The notes below the pieces were generated by a model. That model saw nothing but the letters and a program-made list of their open reading frames with translations. It did not search any database and had not been told where the DNA came from. A stretch of 21,825 nucleotides of DNA, from assembly GCA_903952785.1 (NCBI GenBank), contig CAJBHC010000070.1, positions 1-21,825 of the forward strand, in the 5' to 3' direction. Origin of the DNA: an uncultured bacterium. GTDB taxonomy: Bacteria; Patescibacteriota; Minisyncoccia; Phycocordibacterales; CAIZLB01. Both the position numbers and the translations under genes were made by a program. Shown in pieces: positions 1-6,515 of this stretch (position 1 is the first letter of the stretch; each line of letters begins with the position of its first letter).

Positions 1-63
1 GAATACATAATCATATTGAGGTTTTTTCAGTAGTCTCAAGGACTTAGGAAAAGATAAGCTCAC
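1..63 (-). CDS. rnpA: Ribonuclease P protein component, N-terminal fragment
   Basis: Protein subunit of RNase P, which trims the 5' end of tRNA precursors. Only the first 21 codons are inside the window; the gene runs off the left edge. Reading leftward from a GTG at 61-63 gives MSLSFPKSLRLLKKPQYDYV and then F, which fits the RnpA N-terminus (Phe-Pro, then Arg-Leu, then a Tyr/Phe-x-x-Val-Phe pattern). The start lies 2 bases after the rpmH stop, the usual rpmH-rnpA order, so the two are probably co-transcribed and translationally coupled. A TTG at 37-39 is a possible alternative start. The family call rests on a short stretch plus synteny. Confidence 0.72.
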   Translation of the reverse strand, partial: MSLSFPKSLRLLKKPQYDYVF

Positions 64-65
64 GC

Positions 66-200
66 CTACACAGTCAGTCTGTGTCTACCTTTTGCGCGAC
101 GACGGCTAAGTACATTACGTCCATCTTTTGTTTTCATACGTTCACGAAAACCATGAGTACGTTTACTCTTCAACACGCTGGGTTGAAATGTTCTTTTCAT
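66..200 (-). CDS. rpmH: 50S ribosomal protein L34
   Basis: Very basic 44-residue protein of the large ribosomal subunit. The N-terminus MKRTFQPSVLKSKRTHGF and the C-terminal block LSRRRAKGRHRLTV are diagnostic for L34, and the length is normal for the family. The ATG at 198-200 is preceded by AAGGTG at a 5-base spacing, the only convincing Shine-Dalgarno sequence I found in the window. A good promoter lies upstream (242-270). rnpA follows directly, as in most bacteria. rpmH-rnpA commonly lies next to the replication origin, which matters for reading the adjacent non-coding region. Confidence 0.97.
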   Translation of the reverse strand: MKRTFQPSVLKSKRTHGFRERMKTKDGRNVLSRRRAKGRHRLTV

Positions 201-241
201 TAAATCACCTTATGAAATTCATAATTAATAATAATCGGGCG

Positions 242-270
242 ATGATATAGCCTATCAGTCATTAGGTCAA
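242..270 (-). promoter_or_regulatory. Promoter of rpmH-rnpA (sigma70-type)
   Basis: On the minus strand TTGACC (265-270) and TATCAT (242-247) are separated by exactly 17 bases. Predicted transcription starts near 235, giving a leader of about 35 bases that contains the rpmH Shine-Dalgarno sequence. The same TTGACC-17 layout recurs upstream of nusA. Confidence 0.75.
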
Positions 271-345
271 TACGATTTTGTGAATTAAAGAAGCGCTGTC
301 TTTTGTATAACTCAAGTATAAAATGCCGATTTTCTTGTTTCTACC

Positions 346-400
346 TGTGTATAAAATTCATTTGGAAAAAATCACTCATTTATTTAAAAAGTTATCCACA
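346..400. other. DnaA-box pair, candidate left part of oriC
   Basis: TGTGTATAA (346-354, the complement of TTATACACA) and TTATCCACA (392-400) are both perfect matches to the bacterial DnaA box TTATNCACA. They lie 38 bases apart in AT-rich DNA upstream of rpmH, a place where origins often lie. The TGTCCTTTA elements begin 15 bases to the right. No dnaA gene is in the window, so origin function is inference. Confidence 0.5.
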
Positions 401-414
401 AGAATTATTGCAAA

Positions 415-534
415 TGTCCTTTACATGTCCTTTATTAGAATTATAATAAAGGACAGATGAGCAACCCAACATCGGGTAACAGAGTTCTTTCCGGAAGCTG
501 TATAGTGGTAAGGATTAGTTGGTGATAAAGGACA
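415..534. repeat. Four TGTCCTTTA elements, including a 12-bp inverted repeat
   Basis: TGTCCTTTA occurs directly at 415-423 and 426-434 (11 bases apart, one helical turn) and inverted at 447-455 and 526-534. The second and third copies extend into a perfect inverted repeat, TGTCCTTTATTA (426-437) and TAATAAAGGACA (444-455), around a 6-base loop. There is no T-run after either arm, so it does not look like a terminator. The arrangement resembles protein-binding iterons or operator sites. Confidence 0.6.
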
Positions 535-845
535 TTTTACGTTCTCCCACAACCATCTTAGTGAGTCCTATATCTGGGCATCACATTTTAACAGAGAGCA
601 CAGTCTTAAACTGGCTTGTTCCCCAACCATAAAGGCGACCAATACAATTAAATAAATAAATTTTCAATCTCATTTCAATCGTCTCGTCTCATCTCAATTT
701 CGGTTTCGTTTCGGATTCGGTGGTTACGGGTTTTTTTCCACCATTTCCACACTTGTAACGGCAGGGCCTTAGTACGGCCGCACCATTTATAACCTTTGTT
801 GCGCCCAGTACTGAGGCTCTTTTTATTGCTGGTTTTTTATGAACC
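535..845. other. Non-coding stretch with no recognisable gene
   Basis: I see no convincing gene here. A 74-codon minus-strand reading frame (689-913) looks like chance. The stretch includes a pyrimidine-rich, degenerate repeat on the plus strand at about 662-720, made of TCTC- and TTTCGG-like units. I could not match it to tmRNA, SRP RNA, 6S RNA or RNase P RNA by eye. Confidence 0.4.
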
Positions 846-880
846 AAAAAGTTACACATGTAACAAGTTACATGTGTAAC
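846..880 (-). terminator. Probable terminator of cca
   Basis: A perfect 14-bp inverted repeat, GTTACACATGTAAC (851-864) and GTTACATGTGTAAC (867-880), has a 2-base loop. On the minus strand it is followed by five T residues (846-850). It lies 56 bases beyond the cca stop and fits an AT-rich intrinsic terminator. Each arm is itself nearly palindromic, so a protein-binding role is also possible. Confidence 0.55.
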
Positions 881-936
881 AGATTTTGCCTGGTTGTGAC
901 TTACTCTTTGCACCCAACCCTTTGGGCGTGTATCCC

Positions 937-2493
937 TTATTTAATACTGTGTTTCTTTCTAATCTCGGCTATTTGATCATCCTCAAGATCCTTTTTCTTA
1001 ATAATTCCCTTTTCAGCTAGGTCATTTAATTGTTTCATGGGTAACATAGATAATTCTAAGGCTCTTTTTGTTAGGTGTTCATAGGTATTAAGTTCTGGTT
1101 TTTCCAAGACTTCTTCAAGTAGAGCGTTTAAAATCAATCCAATCATTGGTCCAGCTTCAATATTTAGGTCCTTTATTAGAGTATTTCCATCTATTTTAAG
1201 CATACCCACATCTATTGGGTCCAACATCACCTCCTCTATTAGAGACCTGTATTTCCTTAGTCTGTATGGGTTTTCCTTTGGTCTGCCTGTTCCAACTCTG
1301 TCGCATGTCCTTAAATCCAATAGATCCCATATATTTTCCTTGCCAACATTCACTATCATTCTTCTAACAGCGGAAGCGGTAATTTGCTCAGTATCTGAGA
1401 AAAACATGTGCCAACGTATAAGTTTTGTGACAAACTCAACTGTTTTTGCTGGATACTTCATTCTTTCCAATATAACCTTAGTCATCTTAGCTCCAACCAC
1501 CTCATGTCCATAGAACGTTATATTGCTTGTCTCGTTACCTCTTTTTGTTGGTGGTTTGCCAATATCATGGAATAAGGCTGCTAATCTTATCTCCAGTCTC
1601 CAATTCTTGTCCGCTGCACACTGGCAACTTCTAAGTAGGTGTTCAAAGACATCGTAAGAATGAGCTTGATTCTGTTTCACATGTAACGCTGAATCTAACT
1701 CTGGGCAAAATATGGCTAACAGATTAAGCTTTTGAGCCATTGCAATACCTAGGGCTGGTTGGTTTGACATCAACATTTTATCAAACTCATCCCTTATTCG
1801 CTCAACCGCAATCTTCTTAAGTGTTTCAGATTGGGAAACAATGGCGTTCTGGGTATCAATGTTAATCATGAAACCTATTTCTGCTGAAAAACGAACAGCT
1901 CTAATGAGTCTAAGACCATCTTCATTGAATCTTTTGGTTGGTTCCCCTACCGCCCTAATAGTTTTGTCCTCTATGTCTTTTATTCCATTATACTCATCTA
2001 TAACAATGTCTTTGATGGGATCATAGGCAATAGCGTTCATGGTAAAGTCTCTTCTCTGGAGGTCGTCCTTTATGTTATCGCTAAAGGTCACAACGTCAGG
2101 ATGTCTTCCGTCTGAATAATCCCCTTCTGTCCTATAGGGTGTAACCTCTATTATCTCCGTCTGAACCTCCATCTCACCCTCTGCCCCGTCATTACCGCCA
2201 GTCTTTCTTATCTTAACCCCAACAGTTCCAAAGCTGTTTTCATAAAAGGCATCTTGAAACACCCCCATTATTTCTTCCGGTTTTGCACTGGTTGTAACAT
2301 CCCAGTCCTTTGGGGTTCTTTTGAGTATCAGGTCTCTGACGCATCCCCCTACTAGATAAGCGGAAAAGCCCGCGTTTTGCAGTTCAATTACAATATTTTG
2401 GACATATTCAGGAATAAGTTTTTTATCTATTTTATTGGAAAACCTTCCTTCTAGCCCCATGTTTGAATTGTTATTCAAATCTTGTTTGTTCAT
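937..2493 (-). CDS. cca: CCA tRNA nucleotidyltransferase / poly(A) polymerase family protein with HD domain
   Basis: Class II nucleotidyltransferase, most likely adding the 3' CCA to tRNAs. The head domain has the LVGGCVRD motif (residues 47-54), catalytic Asp63 and Asp65 in DWDVTT, and RRDFTMNAIAYD (147-158). The neck contains EDGLRLIRAVRF (191-202). An HD-type domain follows, with His285, His309-Asp310, His330 and His362. A short acidic insertion (about residues 97-112) interrupts the head. At 518 residues it is somewhat long. None of the four tRNA genes in the window encodes CCA, so this activity would be needed. The substrate (CCA versus poly(A)) cannot be fixed from motifs alone. No Shine-Dalgarno sequence precedes the ATG. 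Confidence 0.9.
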   Translation of the reverse strand: MNKQDLNNNSNMGLEGRFSNKIDKKLIPEYVQNIVIELQNAGFSAYLVGGCVRDLILKRTPKDWDVTTSAKPEEIMGVFQDAFYENSFGTVGVKIRKTGGNDGAEGEMEVQTEIIEVTPYRTEGDYSDGRHPDVVTFSDNIKDDLQRRDFTMNAIAYDPIKDIVIDEYNGIKDIEDKTIRAVGEPTKRFNEDGLRLIRAVRFSAEIGFMINIDTQNAIVSQSETLKKIAVERIRDEFDKMLMSNQPALGIAMAQKLNLLAIFCPELDSALHVKQNQAHSYDVFEHLLRSCQCAADKNWRLEIRLAALFHDIGKPPTKRGNETSNITFYGHEVVGAKMTKVILERMKYPAKTVEFVTKLIRWHMFFSDTEQITASAVRRMIVNVGKENIWDLLDLRTCDRVGTGRPKENPYRLRKYRSLIEEVMLDPIDVGMLKIDGNTLIKDLNIEAGPMIGLILNALLEEVLEKPELNTYEHLTKRALELSMLPMKQLNDLAEKGIIKKKDLEDDQIAEIRKKHSIK

Positions 2494-2516
2494 TACTTAG
2501 AATATTAGTACATCTT

Positions 2517-2545
2517 TTGATTTTTTGCTATCTATGATGTAGACT
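2517..2545 (+). promoter_or_regulatory. Likely promoter of the tRNA-Arg/tRNA-Gly pair
   Basis: TTGATT (2517-2522), a 17-base spacer and TAGACT (2540-2545) lie 31 bases before tRNA-Arg. The -10 element is a weak match (4 of 6). The spacing and position are right for a tRNA promoter. Confidence 0.4.
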
Positions 2546-2576
2546 ACTTCTAAGCTTCGGAGGATATATGGTATAT

Positions 2577-2648
2577 GCACCCGTAGTGAAATGGATATCA
2601 CACCAGTCTTCGAAACTGTTATTCTAGGTTCGAATCCTAGCGGGTGCA
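2577..2648 (+). tRNA. tRNA-Arg (anticodon TCG)
   Basis: A 72-base cloverleaf. Acceptor GCACCCG pairs with CGGGTGC (2641-2647), followed by discriminator A. The D stem is GTGA/TCAC. The anticodon loop CTTCGAA carries TCG at 2610-2612, and the T arm CTAGG/CCTAG has the TTCGAAT loop. The first anticodon-stem pair (2603/2619) is a C-T mismatch. CCA is not encoded. It reads CGA and probably other CGN codons. Confidence 0.93.
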
Positions 2649-2683
2649 CAATTATAATTTTATGTTATAATAGGAAAACAAAT

Positions 2684-2754
2684 GCGGGTATGGTTTAGTG
2701 GTAGAATGCGTCCTTGCCAAGGACGAGACGAGAGTTCGATTCTCTCTATCCGCA
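2684..2754 (+). tRNA. tRNA-Gly (anticodon GCC)
   Basis: A 71-base cloverleaf. Acceptor GCGGGTA pairs with TATCCGC (2747-2753) with one G-T pair, discriminator A. The anticodon loop TTGCCAA gives GCC, reading GGC and GGU. The T loop is TTCGATT and CCA is not encoded. It starts 35 bases after tRNA-Arg and is probably co-transcribed with it. Confidence 0.94.
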
Positions 2755-3354
2755 CTACAATTCGGTTCTATTTGGATTTGGCTGGTTTGTTGGTTTTTAT
2801 GGAACATGAGCGGTATTTGATCTTATGTGCCCCTTCTTCCGTGTGTTTATTGGACATCTAAAGAATAGCCAAACAACACCCATCCAAGCGTTAAGGACTT
2901 GTCCCCAACATTCCCCAAAAATGTCCTAAACTGTGGATAACTCTGGGGATATGTGTATAAAAGACATATTTCAATGGCTTTTATACCCGGTCCATTTTAC
3001 AATGATGTTTACAATATACGGCTATATATAAGGATAATATGTGTGGATATCTATTAAATTAGTGTCTTTTAATAATATGTATATATGTGGCACGTGAAAC
3101 GTGATGTTTGCCTCATAAATACCCTCAAAATCCTTATTTGTAGCTATTGGTCTAGTTTCATGTGTACCAATTTGGCCTAAATTTATTAATCTTATCCATA
3201 GTTTGGAAGTCTTTTAGCATAAACTTCTTGGCTTTTATACACACCAATGAATCTCTAATAATTCATTAAATATTTGCTAATTCTTTAGAATTTCTTTATA
3301 GAAATTTAATGTCGGTGGTCTATTATTGCTGCATTATAAATAATAATTAAAACA
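2755..3354. other. 600-bp AT-rich non-coding stretch with DnaA boxes; candidate oriC core
   Basis: No gene is visible. DnaA-box matches: TGTGGATAA (2932-2940), TGTGTATAA (2952-2960) and TTATACACA (3235-3243), all perfect to TTATNCACA; one-mismatch copies TGTGGATAT (3042-3050) and TTATCCATA (3192-3200). Between them lies very AT-rich DNA (about 3010-3085, with TA-rich runs) that could act as an unwinding element. A short palindrome, CACGT-GAA-ACGTG, is at 3091-3103. A TGTCCTAAA copy (2922-2930) abuts the first box and resembles the TGTCCTTTA elements upstream of rpmH. The nearest protein genes on either side point away (cca left, yraN right). Origin function is inferred. Confidence 0.5.
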
Positions 3355-3972
3355 ATGAGTATAAAGAGTATAAAAAGCAAAAAGGGTAATAAAGACATTA
3401 AGGGATTGAAAGTTAAGGCAAAAAAACCCTTAATAAATAACGTTGGACGCAAGAAAAAGAATGTTTGTGATGATTTTGACAACGCAGAAGATGAGGAAAT
3501 AACCAGTCCCAAGAAAGATTCTAATAAGACAATAGGGGATTTGGGGGAGAATATTGCCGTTGTCTTTTTAGAAAAGAGGGGTTTTCAGGTTGTTGACAGG
3601 AATTATAGAAATGCAATAGGGGAGATTGATATAATCGCCCAAAAGGATGATTTCTATTATGTTGTTGAGGTAAAGACATTGAAGATACCTTCAAAACAAG
3701 ATATTGATAATATGAAAAATCCCTTTGATCCAAATATTAGTATTATCCGTGATGGAGACGGAATGAATTGGTTGAAGCCTGAAATTGGCCTAACGAAGGA
3801 TAAAATAAGAAAAATAAAGCAAGTAGCCCTTAAATACTGCATGGATTTTGGAATAAAGGAAGAAAGCCTTAAGTTTATGGGAATGTGTATTAGTTTGTAT
3901 TATTCTGGTTCACGTGTAACCAAGACAAATCTTTTGAGTTGTAAGGTTAAAGTCGTGCCACTATTAAATTGA
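3355..3972 (+). CDS. YraN/UPF0102 family nuclease-like protein with a long basic N-terminus
   Basis: The core (residues about 58-170) matches the UPF0102/YraN family, a PD-(D/E)XK nuclease-fold group often thought to act on DNA but without a settled role. Visible motifs are GDLGENIAVVFL (Glu65), GEIDII (Asp92) and VVEVKT (Glu105, Lys107), the expected active-site set. At 205 residues it is much longer than the usual 120 or so. It has a Lys-rich hydrophilic extension of about 57 residues and an extra loop (about 110-145). The next in-frame ATG falls inside the core, so the long form is preferred. There is no Shine-Dalgarno sequence. A TATAAA (3335-3340) could serve as -10 box, giving a very short leader. 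Confidence 0.82.
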   Translation: MSIKSIKSKKGNKDIKGLKVKAKKPLINNVGRKKKNVCDDFDNAEDEEITSPKKDSNKTIGDLGENIAVVFLEKRGFQVVDRNYRNAIGEIDIIAQKDDFYYVVEVKTLKIPSKQDIDNMKNPFDPNISIIRDGDGMNWLKPEIGLTKDKIRKIKQVALKYCMDFGIKEESLKFMGMCISLYYSGSRVTKTNLLSCKVKVVPLLN

Positions 3973-4096
3973 ATTGAGTCTAGAGTGGAATATTAAGGGA
4001 ATGAAATTGTTGGACGTTTGCATATTATATGAACAACTCCTTAATTAGGTATAAATTGGTAAAAACAAAACATGTATGATATGCTTGTTCCAACAA

Positions 4097-4169
4097 CGGG
4101 GCGTGGTGTAACGGCTAACATGCTTGCTTTGGGAGCAAGTGACTCCGGGTTCGAATCCCGGCGCCCCGA
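4097..4169 (+). tRNA. tRNA-Pro (anticodon TGG)
   Basis: A 73-base cloverleaf. Acceptor CGGGGCG pairs with CGCCCCG (4162-4168), discriminator A. The anticodon stem CTTGC/GCAAG encloses the loop TTTGGGA with anticodon TGG, and the T arm CCGGG/CCCGG has loop TTCGAAT. CCA is not encoded. It stands alone between yraN and the RNHCP gene. Confidence 0.94.
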
Positions 4170-4177
4170 CAAAATAG

Positions 4178-4207
4178 TTGAATTAAGATAGTCTAGACTC
4201 GTATAAT
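4178..4207 (+). promoter_or_regulatory. Probable promoter of the RNHCP-domain gene
   Basis: TTGAAT (4178-4183) and a perfect TATAAT (4202-4207) are separated by 18 bases. Transcription would start near 4214, about 32 bases before the ATG at 4246. It lies just after tRNA-Pro. Confidence 0.5.
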
Positions 4208-4245
4208 AAGGTTATTGTCTTAATTACTAACGTTATATTTAAACT

Positions 4246-4578
4246 ATGAGTAAAAAATTTACCAAGAAGAAGGAAAACTTTGTTTGTGATGTTTGTAAGT
4301 TTGAAGTACAAGGTGATGGTTACACAGACCACTGTTCTAATTGTTTATGGAGTAAGCATGTGGATATAAATCCAGGGGACAGGTTGGCGGAGTGTCAGGG
4401 GCTAATGAAGCCTATTAAAATTGAGATTAAGAAAGATAAGTATAGAGTTACTAACAAGTGCGAAGTTTGTGGTCATGAAAAAGTAAACAACCTAGATCCT
4501 AATGATAACTGGGATAATGTTATTAAAATACAACAAAAGTTTGTCTTGGACGCTTTTAATAACGGAGAGATTAAATAA
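4246..4578 (+). CDS. RNHCP-domain zinc-ribbon protein
   Basis: Small 110-residue protein of the RNHCP family, whose function is unknown. Two cysteine clusters look like metal ligands: Cys14/Cys17 with Cys30/Cys33, and Cys50 with Cys72/Cys75. The conserved block reads DHCSNCLWSKHVDINPGDR (residues 28-46), where the family's Arg-Asn-His-Cys-Pro signature is changed to Thr-Asp-His-Cys-Ser. The signature KHVD...PGDR...C.G.M.P is intact. No membrane segment or signal peptide is present, so it should be cytoplasmic. It converges on the protease gene with only 10 bases between stops. There is no Shine-Dalgarno sequence. Confidence 0.85.
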   Translation: MSKKFTKKKENFVCDVCKFEVQGDGYTDHCSNCLWSKHVDINPGDRLAECQGLMKPIKIEIKKDKYRVTNKCEVCGHEKVNNLDPNDNWDNVIKIQQKFVLDAFNNGEIK

Positions 4579-4588
4579 GTTTATCTTT

Positions 4589-5773
4589 CTATTGATTATA
4601 TTCAAAAATTGATCTACCAAGATTAGCCTTAATCCTACTTTCAATATGATTGATGGTGAGTCCTTTTATTTTGTTCTTCAATAAGATATCAGATGAGACA
4701 GAATTGGAAATAATTCCAATTAGATGTCCTTGAGCATTAAATATACCACCTCCTGAGGCCCCAGATTGGCCCAAGGAGCTAGGTTTTGTCTCTAATAGGT
4801 CATGTGGACCACTAATACTTCCATCGAAGTTTAAAAGACTTCCTATCGCGTTTGATTCAGATTTTCTAGGTAGAATTGTAAAGACTCCAAGTTTGCCATA
4901 GACATCGGATGGATAAGATCTGATAGTTATTTGGTCTCCAATATTTGGGTCAGCACCTGTAATACTTGCAACTTTAATGTTATTTATCCCAGAAATATTC
5001 ATTTGTAGAATTGCAATATCGTTTTCACCTGTCTCTATGTGAGTTTTGTCAAAGACAGAATAATACTTACTAACCCAGTCTGGATCAATAAATACAACAC
5101 TTAGGGAGTAGTTTCCTGTGGCTGGATCATTAATTCTGGCGTAACAATTATATTTATTAGTATTTTGCTGTCCATAAAGCGGTGCGGCGACATGAGCAGC
5201 TGTTAAAATTAAACCAGATGAACTTATAATTACTCCACTTCCGGTAACAACCTTAATTGTATTACTTGTTTTGTTTTCACATCTAATATGTACAACACTG
5301 TCGTCCATGCTTTTATATTCGTTTGATTTCTGATTTGATGCAGTTGACACGGCTGTGTTTGAGACATTTTGATTGGCTTCTATGTTTTGAGTGTTTTTCT
5401 GAACGGACTTGTCTTTATCAATTCGCATAGGGGAATAATTTGGCGCAACAACACTTAATTGATTTAACTTCTGCACAGATTGAATTACTCGGTCTTTTCC
5501 AAGGGATATTGTTGAAACACTGCCTGTTGATATGTTTAGTGTATTAATTATTTCATCAGCTCTCTCTTGTGGGGTATTTTGTAAAAAATTAATATTTGGT
5601 GTGGAAAAGACAAATAGGGAATTGACAGGCGAGATTAAACGGCCTTGTTCTATGTTTGCTGTATTTATTGACGAAGTGTCTGGGTTAAGAAAGCTGAAAA
5701 AAGCCATTATAAATAAAGAACCTTTTTGAACGATTGATATTGAATTGTTAATTAATTCTCCAATATTATGCAT
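4589..5773 (-). CDS. Trypsin-like serine protease, membrane-anchored, without PDZ domain
   Basis: An extracytoplasmic protease of the trypsin/HtrA-like fold. The catalytic triad is visible: His194 in LTAAHV, Asp252 in ENDIAIL and Ser340 in QSGASGGGIF. The last replaces the usual GNSGGP. The N-terminus has a short hydrophobic stretch (about residues 18-30) that could be a signal anchor. It is followed by about 125 residues of polar, Asn/Ser/Gln-rich sequence that probably forms a linker. The protein ends 54 residues after Ser340, so there is no PDZ domain as in DegP or HtrA. The gene is single. An extended -10 (TGCTAAAAT, 5818-5826, minus strand) lies 45 bases upstream. The substrate is unknown. 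Confidence 0.82.
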   Translation of the reverse strand: MHNIGELINNSISIVQKGSLFIMAFFSFLNPDTSSINTANIEQGRLISPVNSLFVFSTPNINFLQNTPQERADEIINTLNISTGSVSTISLGKDRVIQSVQKLNQLSVVAPNYSPMRIDKDKSVQKNTQNIEANQNVSNTAVSTASNQKSNEYKSMDDSVVHIRCENKTSNTIKVVTGSGVIISSSGLILTAAHVAAPLYGQQNTNKYNCYARINDPATGNYSLSVVFIDPDWVSKYYSVFDKTHIETGENDIAILQMNISGINNIKVASITGADPNIGDQITIRSYPSDVYGKLGVFTILPRKSESNAIGSLLNFDGSISGPHDLLETKPSSLGQSGASGGGIFNAQGHLIGIISNSVSSDILLKNKIKGLTINHIESRIKANLGRSIFEYNQ

Positions 5774-5817
5774 GTTATTAATAGTTCGTTTCTATTTTTC
5801 TGTTTAACTTATTGACC

Positions 5818-5826
5818 ATTTTAGCA
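5818..5826 (-). promoter_or_regulatory. Extended -10 promoter of the serine protease gene
   Basis: On the minus strand TGCTAAAAT matches the extended -10 pattern TGnTATAAT with one change. No good -35 is seen. Predicted transcription start is near 5811, about 38 bases before the ATG. Confidence 0.4.
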
Positions 5827-5842
5827 CGATTTATCAAAACTA

Positions 5843-5870
5843 TTTACTTTTACGCCATTTTTGATATAGT
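5843..5870 (+). promoter_or_regulatory. Promoter of tRNA-Gly(TCC)
   Basis: TTTACT (5843-5848), a 16-base spacer and TATAGT (5865-5870) with an extended TG at 5862-5863. Transcription would start a few bases before the mature tRNA end at 5881. It is back-to-back with the protease promoter. Confidence 0.6.
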
Positions 5871-5880
5871 TTAAAAACAA

Positions 5881-5951
5881 GCGGGATTGGTTTAGTGGTA
5901 GAATGACTGCCTTCCAAGCAGTAGACAAGGGTTCGATTCCCTTATCCCGCA
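5881..5951 (+). tRNA. tRNA-Gly (anticodon TCC)
   Basis: A 71-base cloverleaf. Acceptor GCGGGAT pairs perfectly with ATCCCGC (5944-5950), discriminator A. The anticodon stem ACTGC/GCAGT holds loop CTTCCAA with TCC, reading GGA and GGG. The T loop is TTCGATT and CCA is not encoded. With tRNA-Gly(GCC) at 2684 it covers all glycine codons. Confidence 0.95.
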
Positions 5952-6009
5952 CAATTTAGCGCCCTTTTACGTAGCCTTCAGATTATAGGGATTGGTAGAT
6001 AAACAAGAC

Positions 6010-6045
6010 AACAAAACACCCCAGCTTTCACTGGGGCACTTTGTT
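6010..6045 (-). terminator. Terminator of hup, possibly bidirectional
   Basis: CCCCAG (6019-6024) pairs with CTGGGG (6031-6036) around a 6-base loop. An outer AACAAA/TTTGTT pairing (6010-6015 and 6040-6045) extends the stem. On the minus strand it is followed by a T-rich GTTTTGTT tract. It lies 19 bases past the hup stop and faces the end of tRNA-Gly, so it may stop both transcripts. Confidence 0.7.
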
Positions 6046-6063
6046 AAGTGGAATCTATTTGAA

Positions 6064-6336
6064 TTATTTAACCGCTTCCTTAAGAGCCTTTGCTGCTCTA
6101 AACTTTGGAACGTTCATAGCTGCAACCTTTACGATTTCACCTGTTCTTGGGTTACGAGCAGAACGTGCGGCTCTCTTCTTTGCAGAAAAGATACCGAAAC
6201 CAGCTACTGAAACTTCATCGCCCTTCTTGAGACATGTTGTTATGCCATCAAAGATAGCATTTACAACTTCCTCAGCTTGAACTTTTGTTGTTCCTAGTAC
6301 TTCATTTACTTTGTCAACCAATGCTGCTTTATTCAT
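6064..6336 (-). CDS. hup: HU-family DNA-binding protein
   Basis: A 90-residue histone-like protein that bends and compacts DNA as a dimer. The full family pattern is present: the N-terminal helices MNKAALVDKVNEVLG, the GDEVSVAGFGIFSAKKRAAR strand region (residues 39-58), the RNPRTGE arm with its Pro (62-68), and a C-terminal helix ending KFRAAKALKEAVK. The length is exactly that of HU. It is monocistronic, with its own strong promoter (6392-6420) and terminator (6010-6045). No Shine-Dalgarno sequence precedes the ATG. Confidence 0.96.
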   Translation of the reverse strand: MNKAALVDKVNEVLGTTKVQAEEVVNAIFDGITTCLKKGDEVSVAGFGIFSAKKRAARSARNPRTGEIVKVAAMNVPKFRAAKALKEAVK

Positions 6337-6391
6337 ATTTGTCGAAGTAATTGTTTCTTTATAATTGTCGACCGCTATAACCTTGCTATTG

Positions 6392-6420
6392 ATTATATAT
6401 TAAGCCATATTTTGAATCAA
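6392..6420 (-). promoter_or_regulatory. Strong sigma70-type promoter of hup
   Basis: On the minus strand TTGATT (6415-6420), exactly 17 bases, then a perfect TATAAT (6392-6397). Transcription should start near 6385, giving a leader of about 50 bases. Confidence 0.8.
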
Positions 6421-6435
6421 GTGCTGAAAAGGGAT

Positions 6436-6471
6436 AAAAAAGTTTTGACACGTTTTGATATTTTCGTCAAA
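6436..6471 (-). terminator. Probable terminator of the clpP-rny operon
   Basis: On the minus strand TTTGAC (6466-6471) pairs with GTCAAA (6444-6449) around a loop that can add CG pairs, followed by six T residues (6436-6441). It lies 45 bases beyond the rny stop and directly upstream of the hup promoter. Confidence 0.5.
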
Positions 6472-6515
6472 CCTGCTCTCTACATCCTTCTTGGAGCCAT
6501 TATTTCCGCCTTTAT

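Noticed and set aside
456..620. Possible non-coding RNA with short hairpins (ACCC/GGGT and TTTCCGGAA)
   Set aside because: The conserved cores of SRP RNA, RNase P RNA, tmRNA and 6S RNA were looked for on both strands and not found; the pairings are too short to claim an RNA gene.
689..913. 74-codon reading frame on the minus strand after cca
   Set aside because: It spans the cca terminator hairpin and a low-complexity tract, has odd composition and no recognisable domain or ribosome site. A chance frame is more likely.
3961..3980. Alternative genetic code with TGA read as glycine, as in some Candidate Phyla Radiation groups
   Set aside because: yraN ends at TGA (3970-3972) where the family C-terminus is expected, and the other genes show no internal TGA codons, so the standard bacterial code fits.
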